Shown here piece after piece: positions 48,805 to 58,407 of a stretch of DNA of 64,000 nt. Numbering within the stretch: the first letter of the stretch is position 1; each line of letters opens with the position of its first letter. The stretch is from Streptomyces morookaense. GTDB taxonomy: Bacteria; Actinomycetota; Actinomycetes; Streptomycetales; Streptomycetaceae. Below the pieces are notes generated by a model that saw only the letters and a list, made by a program, of their open reading frames with translations, made no database searches and had not been told where the DNA came from. Position numbers and translations under genes: made by a program. The stretch spans positions 1-64,000 of the forward strand of contig NZ_JABBXF010000041.1 in the NCBI RefSeq assembly GCF_013030945.1, read 5' to 3'.

Positions 48805-49869
48805 GTGGGTTCTCACCGTCGTCCCAAGTCGCCGAGCCGGGCCCGGGTCACCGTGCTGACCGCCACGGCCGCCGCAGCCGTCGCGCTCACCTCCCAGGCC
48901 GCGCACGCCGATCCGCAGATGTCCAAGGCGGATGCCAAGGCCAAGGTCGACCAGCTCTACGAGGAGGCCGAGCAGGCCACCGAGAAGTACAACGGGGCGA
49001 AGGAGCAGCACGACAAGCTCCAGAAGGAGGTCAACGACCTCCAGGACAAGGTCGCGCGCGGCCAGGACGAGCTCAACAAGCTCCGCGACAGCCTGGGGCT
49101 GATGGCCACCGCCCAGTACCGCACCGGCTCCGTCGACCCCACCCTCCAGCTGCTGCTCTCCTCCGACCCGGACACGTTCCTGGAGAAGGCCTCCACGCTC
49201 GACCAGCTGACGGCCAAGCAGGCCGACACCCTCCGGGTGATCGCCGCCAAGCAGCGCACCCTCAAGCAGCAGCGCGAGGAGGCGTCTTCCAAGCTCGCGG
49301 ACCTGGAGGCCACGCGCAAGGCGCGGGAGGAGCGCAAGGACGAGGTCCAGAGCAAGCTGGCCGACGCGCAGAAGGTGCTCGACGGCTTCTCCGAGAAGGA
49401 GCGCGCCGAGATCACGGGTGCGGACAAGAACAGCGGCAGCAGTGACAACGGCGGCGGCAAGAGCAACGGCAAGAGCGGCGGCGGCTCGTCGGGCAGCGTG
49501 AACATACCCGCGGGCTCCGGCCGTGGCGGCGCAGCCCTGTCGGCGGCTCAGACCCAGCTGGGCAAGCCCTACGAGTACGGCGCCACGGGCATGTCCACGT
49601 GGGACTGCTCCGGATTGACCCAGTGGGCCTACGGCCAGGCCGGTGTCTCCCTCCCGCGCACCTCGCAGGAGCAGGCGGACTACGGCACCAAGATCTACGA
49701 CCAGAGCCAGCTCCAGATCGGCGACCTGGTCATCTTCTACGGCGACCAGCACCACGTGGGCCTCTACGCGGGCAACGGCCAGGTCCTGCACGCACCCCGC
49801 ACCGGTGCGAACGTCCGCTACGAGGCCATGAGCAACATGCCCTTCCAGTTCGGCGTCCGCGTCGGCTGA
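48805..49869 (+). CDS. NlpC/P60 cell-wall hydrolase, secreted
   Basis: The product is 354 residues. A Sec signal peptide ends near AHADP (about residue 36). A long coiled coil (45-215) and Gly/Ser linker follow, then the NlpC/P60 endopeptidase with Cys in STWDCSGLTQWAYG, and His in GDQHHVGLYAGNG. It cuts peptidoglycan peptides, like RipA-type enzymes. AAGGAG precedes GTG 48805. I looked for the ydaO (c-di-AMP) riboswitch in 48618-48804 and did not find its core. It is a close paralogue of the next gene. Confidence 0.93.
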   Translation: MGSHRRPKSPSRARVTVLTATAAAAVALTSQAAHADPQMSKADAKAKVDQLYEEAEQATEKYNGAKEQHDKLQKEVNDLQDKVARGQDELNKLRDSLGLMATAQYRTGSVDPTLQLLLSSDPDTFLEKASTLDQLTAKQADTLRVIAAKQRTLKQQREEASSKLADLEATRKAREERKDEVQSKLADAQKVLDGFSEKERAEITGADKNSGSSDNGGGKSNGKSGGGSSGSVNIPAGSGRGGAALSAAQTQLGKPYEYGATGMSTWDCSGLTQWAYGQAGVSLPRTSQEQADYGTKIYDQSQLQIGDLVIFYGDQHHVGLYAGNGQVLHAPRTGANVRYEAMSNMPFQFGVRVG

Positions 49870-49913
49870 CACCCCTCCGTTCGGGCGAATTCACGCGCCC
49901 CGCGACTGACTCC

Positions 49914-49949
49914 GCGCCCCGCCGGTGACCTGCGTCTCCGGCGGGGCGC
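49914..49949 (+). terminator. Terminator after first NlpC/P60 gene
   Basis: GCGCCCCGCCGG (49914-49925) pairs with CCGGCGGGGCGC (49938-49949) around a 12-nt loop and is followed by CGGTTTTCCC. Confidence 0.75.
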
Positions 49950-50080
49950 CGGTTTTCCCGCCCGTCCGGGTCTTTGAACCACGGGTGATCACGCCGCTAC
50001 CCTCTGGCGCGCGGTGCCCGCCAGTCGTCCGCCCTTCCGGCGGCAGGGTCCGCCCTCAGAGGAAGGGAGTGCGGCCGCCC

Positions 50081-51145
50081 GTGGCGTTCCATCGCCGTGC
50101 AGCGCATTCCGGTCTCCAGCGGACCGTCCGCGTCACCGTCCTGTCCGCCGCCATGGCCACCGCCGCAGCCGCCCTCTCGACGGCCCCCGCGAGCGCCCGG
50201 CCCGGGGACCCGGCCGCCGACGGCCAGGCACCGGCGACGGTGAAGGCACAGCTCGACCGGCTCTACGAACAGGCCGAGCGGGCCACCGAGAAGTTCAACG
50301 CCGCCGGGGAACGCGCCGCAGCCCTGCGGCAGCGGGCCGAGCAGGCCGCCGACCGGGTGGCCCGCGGCCAGGAGAAGGTCAACAGGATGCGCACCGCTCT
50401 CGGCATGATCGCCGCCGCCCAGTACCGCCACGGCGCCGTGGACCCGGCCCTCGAACTCCTGCTGTCCTCCGACCCCGACGGCTACCTCGACCGCGCCGCC
50501 ACCCTCGAACGCCTCACCGGCCGTCAGGCCGAGCAGCTGGACACCCTGCTGAAGGCCCAGCGCGTGCTGCGCCAGGAGCGCGCCGACGCCGCCCGCACCC
50601 TGGCCGAGCTGGAGGACAGCCGCAAGGCCGTCGAGCAGCACAAGCGCGAGGTCGAGGGCAGGCTCTCCGCGGCCCGGCGGCTGCTCAACGCGCTGCCGCG
50701 GCACGACCGCGAGGCCTACACCCGCTCCTCCCGCGGCCAGGAACGCCCCTCGGGCCCGCTCGGCGGACTGCTCGGCCCGTCCGCCGGCAGCGCGGTCTCC
50801 TCCCGGGGCGCCGCCGCGGCCATGGCGGTCCGCGAGGCGATCGGCTCCCCCTACGCCTGGGGGGCGACCGGGCCGGGCTCCTTCGACTGCTCGGGGCTGA
50901 TGCAGTGGGCGTACGGGCGGGCCGGGGTGGGCCTGCCGCGCACCTCCCAGGCCCAGCGCAACGCCGGCCGCCATGTGTCGCTCGCCGACGCCCGCCCGGG
51001 AGACCTGGTGATCTACCGGGACGACGCCAGCCACGTGGGCATGTACGTGGGAAACGGGCAGGTCGTGCACGCCCCCTACCCCGGTGCCCGGGTGCGCTAC
51101 GACCGGGCCGACATGATGCCGATTTCGTCCGTCACCCGGCCATGA
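50081..51145 (+). CDS. NlpC/P60 cell-wall hydrolase, secreted paralogue
   Basis: The product is 354 residues, the same length and layout as its neighbour: signal peptide ending near ASARPGD, coiled coil, short linker and NlpC/P60 domain with Cys in GSFDCSGLMQWAYG and His in DDASHVGMYVGNG. The linker lacks the long Gly/Ser/Lys run of the first copy. GTG 50081 is chosen by alignment with the paralogue and a GGGAG site; GTG 50069 is possible. Probably a tandem duplication. Confidence 0.92.
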   Translation: MAFHRRAAHSGLQRTVRVTVLSAAMATAAAALSTAPASARPGDPAADGQAPATVKAQLDRLYEQAERATEKFNAAGERAAALRQRAEQAADRVARGQEKVNRMRTALGMIAAAQYRHGAVDPALELLLSSDPDGYLDRAATLERLTGRQAEQLDTLLKAQRVLRQERADAARTLAELEDSRKAVEQHKREVEGRLSAARRLLNALPRHDREAYTRSSRGQERPSGPLGGLLGPSAGSAVSSRGAAAAMAVREAIGSPYAWGATGPGSFDCSGLMQWAYGRAGVGLPRTSQAQRNAGRHVSLADARPGDLVIYRDDASHVGMYVGNGQVVHAPYPGARVRYDRADMMPISSVTRP

Positions 51146-51193
51146 GCGCGCCCTGACCCCTGCCGGGGCCCGCCCGGCTCGTACGATGCGGGC

Positions 51194-52429
51194 GTGACGG
51201 GCAGGCGGAGGAGCGGACGGCGGGCGGTGTGCGCCCTGGCCGCGGGCCTGCTCGCCCTGCAGGGGCTGACGGGCTGCGGCTCGCCCGACACGGCGGAGCG
51301 GACGGACGGCGACACCCGGTCCGTGCAGCGGGTGCTGGACCGGTGGTCGGCCGCGGTGCGGGAGCACGACGAGAAGGCCTACCTGGCCGCCGTGGACCCG
51401 CAGGCGCCGGACTACCGGGCCGACCGGCAGCGGGTGTTCGCCCGGCTCGCGGCCGTGCCGCTGGCGTCCTGGGAGTACCGCCTGGTCCGCACGGGCGGCT
51501 TCGCCCCCGCGCCCGGACCGGGCCGCCGGATCGCCGCCGAGGCCGAACTGCGCTACCGGCTCGACGGATACGACTCCGCACCCGTCGTCGTGCCCGTCCG
51601 GCTGACGTTCGCCGGGCGGGGCGGGCGCTGGTACGTGGCCGCCGGGGACCCGGCGGGGCAGCAGCTGTGGGAACAGGGCGACGTCACCGCGGTGCGGGGC
51701 GCGCACAGCCTGGTGCTCGGGTCCGGGCAGGACCGAGCCCGGCTCCAGGCCCTCGCGGACCTCGCCGACCGGGCGGTGCCGGCCGTGGACACGGCCTGGC
51801 GGGGGACATGGGCGGGGCGCGTCGTGATCGAGATGCCGGCCTCGCTGGACCGGATGGCGGCGCTGCTCGGGGCACCGGCCGCCAACTACCGCGGCATCGC
51901 GGCGGTCACCACCGGGGAGGTCGGTGGCACGGCCGCCGCCCCCGCCGACCGGATCGTGGTCAACCCGGAGGCGTACGGGGTGCTCGGCGAGTTCGGGCGG
52001 CGGATCGTGCTCACGCACGAGACGGCGCACGTCGCCACGCGGGCGGCCACATCCGGCTCGACGCCGCTCTGGCTCTCGGAGGGCTTCGCGGACTGGGCCG
52101 CGTACCGGGGCACGGGCCGCACGGCCCGTCAGGCGGCGCCCGAGCTCGCCGACGCGGTGGCCGCGGGGAAGGGCCCGCAACAGCTCCCGGCGGACGGGGA
52201 CTTCGGCTTCACCGGGGAGGCGGGGCGCCTGGCGCGGGCCTACGAGGGCGGCTGGCTGGCGTGCCGGATGATCGCGGAGAAGTGGAGCGAGGCCAAACTG
52301 GTCGACGTCTACCGGGCGTTCGGCCGGAAACGTCCGGCGAAGGAGGTGCTGCGGAAGGTGCTGGGCGTGAGCCCGGACGAGTTCACGGCACGGTGGCGGG
52401 CGTATGTGGCGGGGCAGTTCGGCCGGTGA
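51194..52429 (+). CDS. Lipoprotein with HExxH-type metallopeptidase motif
   Basis: The product is 411 residues. A lipoprotein signal ends in LTGCGS. The first half resembles an NTF2/SnoaL-like domain (RVLDRWSAAVREHDEKAYLAAVDP). The second half has LTHETAHVATR, matching HExxH, followed by WLSEGFADWAA, whose glutamate is the usual third ligand of gluzincins. It is probably an extracytoplasmic zinc peptidase; the substrate is unknown. GTG 51194 is the start. Confidence 0.87.
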   Translation: MTGRRRSGRRAVCALAAGLLALQGLTGCGSPDTAERTDGDTRSVQRVLDRWSAAVREHDEKAYLAAVDPQAPDYRADRQRVFARLAAVPLASWEYRLVRTGGFAPAPGPGRRIAAEAELRYRLDGYDSAPVVVPVRLTFAGRGGRWYVAAGDPAGQQLWEQGDVTAVRGAHSLVLGSGQDRARLQALADLADRAVPAVDTAWRGTWAGRVVIEMPASLDRMAALLGAPAANYRGIAAVTTGEVGGTAAAPADRIVVNPEAYGVLGEFGRRIVLTHETAHVATRAATSGSTPLWLSEGFADWAAYRGTGRTARQAAPELADAVAAGKGPQQLPADGDFGFTGEAGRLARAYEGGWLACRMIAEKWSEAKLVDVYRAFGRKRPAKEVLRKVLGVSPDEFTARWRAYVAGQFGR

Positions 52430-52444
52430 CGCGACGCGGGCCGG

Positions 52445-53689
52445 TCACCCCGGCACCAGGGCCGACTCCCGCTCCGACGGCGGCTCCGGTTCCCCCGTGA
52501 CCGCCCGCCGCGCGGGAACCGTCTCGCGCCACAGACGGGAGCACGCGATCCATGTCGCCACCACCAGCAGCCCGTTGCGCAGCACCAGCGTGGCGACCCC
52601 CAGCTTGTCGCTCGCCACCACGTGCGAGAACCAGATCGGGAACTCCAGCTGCGTCAGCGGTGCGGCCACCATCACCAGCGTCACCGGCAGCCCCTGCCGC
52701 GGCGTCCGCATCACCACGCACACCGCCGCCAGGCCGATCAGCCACACCATGTACTGCGGGCTGATCACGCGGCTCGTCGTGGTGAACAGCAGCACCGACG
52801 CGAAGGCCGCGTCGTACAGCGTCGTCCCCGTGAAGCGGCGGGCCCGCAGGCGCCACAGCAGGAGCCAGGCGAAGGCCAGCACGCTCAGGCCCAGCGCCAG
52901 GGCGCTCACCGCGTGCACATGGCGGCCGAGGAACTCCACCGAGCCGTAGTTGAGGCGCGCCTTGCCGTGCCAGCCGAGGTGCCGGGCGAGGTGGAAGACG
53001 AGCGACCCGAGGGACTCCACCTCCGTGCCCCGGTCGCGCTGGAACGTCAGGAAGGCCAGCGCGCCCGGCATCGCCGCCGCGAAGAACATCGTCAGCAGCA
53101 TCACGGTGACCACGGCGGCGCTCCACGTGGAGCGGGTGCGCGGACCGCGCTGCGTCCCGGCGAGCAGCAGCATCGGCCAGACCTTCAGCAGGGCGCCGAA
53201 GCCGACCAGCGCCCCCGACAGCCGGGTGCGGCGCCCGGCCGTCAGCAGCGCCGCGACGGCGACGGCGGTGACCATCACGTCGTAGCGGGCGTAGACGATC
53301 GGGCCCAGCAGCGGCACCCCGGCGACCCAGATCCACACGCCCATCGGGTTGCGCCCCTTGCGGCGCACCGCGCGCAGCAGCATCGCGAAGACCGCCGCGT
53401 CGGCGAGGAAGGCGAGGACGAAGAAGGCGTGGGAGTAGGTGAGGAAGGGCAGCAGACCCGGGGCGAGGACGGCCAGGGCGGCGGCGGGCGGGTACTGCCA
53501 GGTGACGTCGTCGTACGGGAAGATGCCGGTGCGCAGGACGCCGTACCAGCCCTGGTAGATCACGTCGATGTCGACGGAGACGTCGGAGCCGGGCAGCACC
53601 CACACCCGGAACACGCACAACAGCAGAACGGCCCTGGTGACGGCCCACACGACGCTCGGGAGCCGCAGACTACTGCCCGCCACCATCAT
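52445..53689 (-). CDS. Polyprenol-phosphate-mannose-type membrane glycosyltransferase (GT87-like)
   Basis: The product is 414 residues with about ten membrane helices. The acidic first loop has SDVSVDIDVIYQGWYGVLRTG in fragments, with aspartates expected of GT-C enzymes, and PYDDVTWQYPPAA follows. It fits the DUF2029/GT87 family of actinobacterial mannosyl/arabinosyl transferases. ATG 53689 lies 8 nt after GAGG; two further codons nearby could also serve. It is divergent from a PimB-like GT4 gene, suggesting joint work on phospholipid-linked glycans. Confidence 0.83.
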   Translation of the reverse strand: MMVAGSSLRLPSVVWAVTRAVLLLCVFRVWVLPGSDVSVDIDVIYQGWYGVLRTGIFPYDDVTWQYPPAAALAVLAPGLLPFLTYSHAFFVLAFLADAAVFAMLLRAVRRKGRNPMGVWIWVAGVPLLGPIVYARYDVMVTAVAVAALLTAGRRTRLSGALVGFGALLKVWPMLLLAGTQRGPRTRSTWSAAVVTVMLLTMFFAAAMPGALAFLTFQRDRGTEVESLGSLVFHLARHLGWHGKARLNYGSVEFLGRHVHAVSALALGLSVLAFAWLLLWRLRARRFTGTTLYDAAFASVLLFTTTSRVISPQYMVWLIGLAAVCVVMRTPRQGLPVTLVMVAAPLTQLEFPIWFSHVVASDKLGVATLVLRNGLLVVATWIACSRLWRETVPARRAVTGEPEPPSERESALVPG

Positions 53690-53814
53690 CCACCAGTCCT
53701 CTCGGCCACACCGTCCCTGCAACGCATGATGCCGGTAGGGACTGCCCGCGCGCGACGACGTGGCGTGTGGTGGCGCGTCTGGCGTCCTGGGAGCACCCGG
53801 TACTGTCGGCGGCG

Positions 53815-54957
53815 ATGCACAAGACCCTCATCGTCACCAACGACTTCCCGCCGCGGCCCGGTGGTATCCAGGCGTTCCTGCACAACATGGCGCTCCGCCT
53901 GGACCCCTCCGGCATCGTGGTCTACGCCTCCACCTGGAAGCACGGCCGCGAAGGGGCCGAGGCCACGGCCCGGTTCGACGCCGAGCAGCCGTTCACGGTG
54001 GTCCGGGACCGGACGACCATGCTGCTGCCCACGCCCAGGGTCACCCGGCGCGCGGCCACCCTGCTGAAGGCCCACGGCTGCACGTCCGTCTGGTTCGGCG
54101 CCGCGGCCCCGCTGGGGCTGATGGCACCGGCGCTGCGCCGGGCCGGTGCCCGCACCCTGGTCGCCACCACGCACGGGCACGAGGCCGGCTGGGCCCAATT
54201 GCCCGCGGCCCGGCAGCTGCTGCGCAGGATCGGCGAGGGCACCGACACGATCACCTATCTGGGGGAGTACACCCGCTCCCGCATCGCCTCCGCGCTGACG
54301 GAGGAGGCGGCGGCACGCATGGTGCAACTGCCGCCGGGCGTGGACGAGAAGACCTTCCATCCGGCCTCCGGCGGCGACGAGGTCCGGGCCCGGCTCGGCC
54401 TCGCGGACCGGCCCGTCGTCGTGTGCGTCTCCCGGCTCGTCCCGCGCAAGGGCCAGGACACCCTGATCCTGGCCATGCCGCGGATCCTGGCGGCCGTCCC
54501 GGACGCGGTGCTGCTGATCGTGGGCGGCGGGCCGTACGAGAAGGAGCTGCGGAAGCTGGCCGGGGAGACGGGCGTCGCGCACGCGGTGCGGTTCACCGGG
54601 CCCGTCCCGTGGGAGGAACTGCCCGCCCACTACGGGGCCGGCGATGTCTTCGCGATGCCCTGCCGCACGCGCCGCGGCGGGCTGGACGTGGAGGGGCTCG
54701 GCATCGTCTACCTCGAGGCGTCCGCGACGGGCCTGCCGGTGGTGGCGGGCGACTCGGGCGGCGCGCCGGACGCCGTGCTCGACGGCGAGACGGGCTATGT
54801 CGTACGGGGCGGTTCCGCGGAGGAGTCCGCGGACCGAATCGTGACGCTCCTCCAGGACCCCGCGCTACGGCGGCGGATGGGCGAGCGCGGCCGCGCGTGG
54901 GTCGAGGACCGCTGGCGCTGGGACCTGCTGGCGGAGCGTCTGAAGACCCTGCTGTAA
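53815..54957 (+). CDS. GT4 glycosyltransferase, PimB-like mannosyltransferase
   Basis: The product is 380 residues, GT-B fold. The N-terminus has TLIVTNDFPPRPGGIQAFLHNMA in parts (the glycine loop binding acceptor). The C-terminal domain has VSRLVPRKGQDTL and EGLGIVYLEASATGLPVVAG (EX7E motif). This resembles mycobacterial PimB', which adds the second mannose to phosphatidylinositol monomannoside. The ribosome site before ATG 53815 is weak, and upstream GTG codons exist, but homology starts here. Confidence 0.9.
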   Translation: MHKTLIVTNDFPPRPGGIQAFLHNMALRLDPSGIVVYASTWKHGREGAEATARFDAEQPFTVVRDRTTMLLPTPRVTRRAATLLKAHGCTSVWFGAAAPLGLMAPALRRAGARTLVATTHGHEAGWAQLPAARQLLRRIGEGTDTITYLGEYTRSRIASALTEEAAARMVQLPPGVDEKTFHPASGGDEVRARLGLADRPVVVCVSRLVPRKGQDTLILAMPRILAAVPDAVLLIVGGGPYEKELRKLAGETGVAHAVRFTGPVPWEELPAHYGAGDVFAMPCRTRRGGLDVEGLGIVYLEASATGLPVVAGDSGGAPDAVLDGETGYVVRGGSAEESADRIVTLLQDPALRRRMGERGRAWVEDRWRWDLLAERLKTLL

Positions 54958-54970
54958 CCGGTGAAGAGGT

Positions 54971-55000
54971 AAGGGGCTCGCGCCATGGCGCGAGCCCCTT
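54971..55000. terminator. 30-bp perfect palindrome terminator
   Basis: AAGGGGCTCGCGCCA and its exact complement abut at 54985/54986. It lies 13 nt after the glycosyltransferase stop and 31 nt before the convergent acyl-CoA ligase stop. Confidence 0.85.
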
Positions 55001-55031
55001 ACCCGTCGGGTTACCCGTCGAGCAATGTTTT

Positions 55032-56825
55032 TCAGCCGGTGTAGATCGCCTCGATCTCGTCGGCGAAGTCCTTCGCCACGACGTTGCGCTTGAGCTTCAG
55101 CGACGGCGTCACGTGGCCGGACGCCTCCGTGAACTGGCCCGGCAGGATACGGAACTTGCGCACCGACTCCGCCTTGGAGACGGCCGCGTTGCCGTCGTCC
55201 ACCGCCTTCTGCACGTCCGCCAGCAGCTCGGGGTCCGCGGCCAGTTCGGCAGGCGTCGTCCCGGCCGGCCTGCCGTGCGAGGACAGCCAGCGGGGCAGGA
55301 AGTCCTCGTCCAGGGTGATCAGCGCGCCGACGAACGGCCGCCCGTCGCCGACGACCATGCACTCCGCGATCAGGGCGTGGGAGCGGATGCGGTCCTCGAT
55401 CACCGCCGGGGCGACGTTCTTGCCGCCCGCGGTGACGATGATCTCCTTCTTCCGGCCGGTGATCGTGAGGAACCCGTCCTCGTCGAGCGTGCCCAGGTCG
55501 CCGGTGTGGAACCAGCCGTCGGAGAGCGCGTCCGCGGTGGCGGCCTCGTTGTTCCAGTAGCCGGTGAAGAGGTGCTCGCCGTGCAGCAGCACCTCGCCGT
55601 CGTCCGCGATGCGCACCACGGAGCCGGGCAGCGGCTGGCCGACGGTGCCGATCCGCGGCTTGTCCCACGGGTTGAAGGCGGTCGCCGCGCAGGACTCGGT
55701 CAGCCCGTAGCCCTCCAGGACGGTGAAGCCGATGCCGCGGTAGAAGTGGCCGAGGCGCTCGCCCAGCGGGGCGCCGCCGGAGATCGCGTGGGTGGCCCGG
55801 CCGCCCAGCACCGCGCGGAGCTTCCCGTAGACGAGCCGGTCGAAGACCTTGTGCTTGATCCGCAGGCCGAAGGACGGGCCCTGCGGGGTGTCCTGGGCGC
55901 GGCTGTAGGCGATCGCGGTCTCCGCGGCCTTGTCGAAGATCTTGCCCTTGCCGTCCGCCTGGGCCTTGGCCCGGGCCCCGTTGTAGACCTTCTCGAAGAC
56001 CCGGGGGACGCCCAGGATCAGCGTCGGCCGGAAGCCGGCCAGGTCGTCCGTGAGGTTCTTGATGTCGCCGACCATGCCCAGCTTGATGGGCGCCAGGACC
56101 GAGGCGATCTCGACGAGCCGGCCGAAGACGTGGGCGGCGGGCAGGAAGAGGAGGACGGAGGAGTCGCCCTCGAACAGCGGCTTGAGCCGCTCCACCGCGT
56201 TGCCGCACTCGGCGAAGAAGCTGCGGTGGGTGAGCACGCAGCCCTTGGGGCGGCCGGTGGTGCCCGAGGTGTAGACGAGGGTGGCGACGGAGTCCGCGGT
56301 GGCCAGCGCCGAGCGCTCGTCCACCTCCTCGTCCGTCAGCCCCTGGCCGGCGGCGCGCAGCCGCTCGACGCCGTCGCGCTCGAGCTGCCAGACGTGGGCG
56401 AGATCCGGCAGCCGGTCCCGCACGGACTCGACGGACGCCTCGTGCGCCGGGGTCTCCACGATGCAGGCGACCGCACCGGAGTCGCCGAGGATCCACTGGA
56501 TCTGCTCCGGCGAGCTGGTCTCGTAGACCGGCACCGTGACGGCGCCCGCGCTCCAGATGGCGAAGTCCAGCAGCGCCCACTCGTAACGGGTGCGCGAGAG
56601 CAGGCCGACCCGGTCGCCCGGCTGCACGCCCGAGGCCATCAGGCCCTTGGCCGCCGCGCGGACCTCCGCCAGGAAGACGGCGGCCGTCACGTCCTCCCAG
56701 CGCCCGTCGACCTTGCGCCCTATGACGACGGCATCGGGCTGCTGCGCGGCGTTCCGGCGGATGAGATCCGTCAGGTTGCCGTCCGCGGGGACCTCGTACA
56801 AGGCCGGAAGGCTGAACTCGCGCAA
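55032..56825 (-). CDS. fadD: Long-chain fatty-acid-CoA ligase
   Basis: AMP-forming enzyme that activates fatty acids with ATP and CoA. The product is 597 residues. The P-loop YTSGTTGRPKGCVLTH is near residue 175, the GYGLTES motif A5 and GWFHTGDLGTLDEDGFL follow, and TITGRKKEIIVTAGGKNVAP contains the hinge and the core region. The start is TTG 56825, preceded by GAGGAG 8 nt upstream; homology begins here. The gap 56826-57092 shows no gene. Confidence 0.93.
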   Translation of the reverse strand: MREFSLPALYEVPADGNLTDLIRRNAAQQPDAVVIGRKVDGRWEDVTAAVFLAEVRAAAKGLMASGVQPGDRVGLLSRTRYEWALLDFAIWSAGAVTVPVYETSSPEQIQWILGDSGAVACIVETPAHEASVESVRDRLPDLAHVWQLERDGVERLRAAGQGLTDEEVDERSALATADSVATLVYTSGTTGRPKGCVLTHRSFFAECGNAVERLKPLFEGDSSVLLFLPAAHVFGRLVEIASVLAPIKLGMVGDIKNLTDDLAGFRPTLILGVPRVFEKVYNGARAKAQADGKGKIFDKAAETAIAYSRAQDTPQGPSFGLRIKHKVFDRLVYGKLRAVLGGRATHAISGGAPLGERLGHFYRGIGFTVLEGYGLTESCAATAFNPWDKPRIGTVGQPLPGSVVRIADDGEVLLHGEHLFTGYWNNEAATADALSDGWFHTGDLGTLDEDGFLTITGRKKEIIVTAGGKNVAPAVIEDRIRSHALIAECMVVGDGRPFVGALITLDEDFLPRWLSSHGRPAGTTPAELAADPELLADVQKAVDDGNAAVSKAESVRKFRILPGQFTEASGHVTPSLKLKRNVVAKDFADEIEAIYTG

Positions 56826-57092
56826 GACTGCTGCTCCTCGTCGGGCGCCGGCGCCGCCGCGTCGTCGAGGGGCGCGTCGTCGGCTGCGGTCCATGATCAG
56901 GCAGGGGGGTAGTGGACTGCCCGGACGTTACCCACCAGTACAGCTTTCGAATAGGGGGTCGTGCTCAGATGTTCTCTGCGTCACATGCCACGGGACTGCG
57001 GGCAAAACCCTAGCTCCTCCGCTGGGTGACCGGGAAGTAACCGCAGGTCGGGGCCCTTCCGGGACGGGCGCCGCGGACTTAGGGTGATCGCC

Positions 57093-57854
57093 ATGCGAGT
57101 CCATGTGGTCAGCGATGTGCACGGCAACGCCGAGGGCCTGGCCCGGGCCGGCGACGGTGCCGACGCCCTGGTCTGCCTGGGCGACCTCGTCCTCTTCCTC
57201 GATTACGCCGATCACTCACGCGGCATCTTCCCCGACCTCTTCGGCGTCGAGAACGCCGACCGGATCGTCGAGCTGCGCACCCAGCGCCGCTTCGACGAGG
57301 CCCGCGAGCTGGGTCGGCGGCTGTGGGACGGGCTGGACCGCGAGGCCGCGATCGAGGCCGCGGTGCGCAAGCAGTACGCCGAGCTCTTCGCCGCCTTCCC
57401 CGCGCCGACCTACGCGACCTTCGGCAACGTCGACATCCCCCGCCTGTGGTCCGAGTACGCCCGGCCGGGCACCCGGGTGCTCGACGGCGAGCGCGTCGAG
57501 ATCGGCGGCCTGGTCTTCGGCTTCGTCGGCGGTGGCCTGCAGTCGCCCATGCGCACCCCCTACGAGATCGACGACGAGACGTACGCGGCCAAGCTCGCCG
57601 CCCTCGGCGACGTCGACGTGCTCTGCTCGCACATCCCGCCCGACGTGCCCGAGCTCTGCTACGACACCGTGGCCCGCCGCTTCGAACGCGGCAGCGCGGC
57701 CCTGCTGGAGACCCTCCGCGCCGTGCGTCCCCGGTACGCCCTTTTCGGCCATGTCCATCAGCCGCTGGCGCGCCGGATGCGCATCGGCGCAACCGAGTGC
57801 GTCAACGTGGGGCACTTCGCCTCGACCGGAACACCCTGGGTGCTGGAATGGTGA
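57093..57854 (+). CDS. Calcineurin-like metallophosphoesterase
   Basis: The product is 253 residues. Metal-binding motifs are SDVHGN, CLGDLV, GNVD (where GNHD/E is usual), CSHIPP and GHVH. The GNVD change removes the histidine that acts as acid in many members, so the activity may be altered. ATG 57093 is used; GTG 57084 is an in-frame alternative. The substrate is unknown. Confidence 0.87.
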   Translation: MRVHVVSDVHGNAEGLARAGDGADALVCLGDLVLFLDYADHSRGIFPDLFGVENADRIVELRTQRRFDEARELGRRLWDGLDREAAIEAAVRKQYAELFAAFPAPTYATFGNVDIPRLWSEYARPGTRVLDGERVEIGGLVFGFVGGGLQSPMRTPYEIDDETYAAKLAALGDVDVLCSHIPPDVPELCYDTVARRFERGSAALLETLRAVRPRYALFGHVHQPLARRMRIGATECVNVGHFASTGTPWVLEW

Positions 57855-57924
57855 CGCGGCGCGGGATGTAGCCTTCAGCGGCAGACATTTCGAGGCGGCG
57901 GACGGTACCGGAGGAGCCAGGCAG

Positions 57925-58371
57925 ATGGCGGAGAACACCAAGTCGAGCATCACGATCGAAGCGGCCCCCGACCGCGTCATGGCGGTGATCTCCGACTTCG
58001 ACCGCTACCCGGACTGGACCGGCGAGGTCAAGCTGGCCGAGGTGCTGGAGAAGGACGAGCAGGGCCGCGCCTCGCAGCTGCGCCTGGTCCTGGACGCGGG
58101 CGCGATCAAGGACGACCATGTGCTGGCCTACAGCTGGCCCGAGCCGAACGTGGTCAAGTGGTCGCTGGTCAAGTCCCAGATGCTGCGCCAGCTCGACGGC
58201 TCGTACAGCCTGAAGCCGGTCGCCGGCGGCACGGCCACCGAGGTGACCTACGAGCTCACCGTCGACGTCAAGATCCCGATGCTGGGGATGATCAAGCGCA
58301 AGGCGGAGAAGGTCATCATCGACCGCGCGCTGGACGGTCTGAAGAAGCGCGTCGAGAGCGGCGCCGTCTGA
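57925..58371 (+). CDS. SRPBCC (polyketide cyclase/START-like) family protein
   Basis: The product is 148 residues. It has the helix-grip fold signature SSITIEAAPDRVMAVISDFDRYPDW and ends in a long amphipathic C-terminal helix (KVIIDRALDGLKKRV). It would bind a hydrophobic ligand. GGAGGAG precedes ATG 57925. It lies upstream of the ArsA-like gene and is probably cotranscribed with it. It is unrelated to the carbazole cyclase at 41942. Confidence 0.87.
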   Translation: MAENTKSSITIEAAPDRVMAVISDFDRYPDWTGEVKLAEVLEKDEQGRASQLRLVLDAGAIKDDHVLAYSWPEPNVVKWSLVKSQMLRQLDGSYSLKPVAGGTATEVTYELTVDVKIPMLGMIKRKAEKVIIDRALDGLKKRVESGAV

Positions 58372-58407
58372 CCCCGCCCCCCTGAACCACCCACCCGGAG
58401 GCTTTTC

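Noticed and set aside
53760..56912. Long plus-strand frame running through the GT4 gene and antisense to fadD
   Set aside because: It is out of frame with the recognisable GT4 protein and has arginine-rich nonsense composition.
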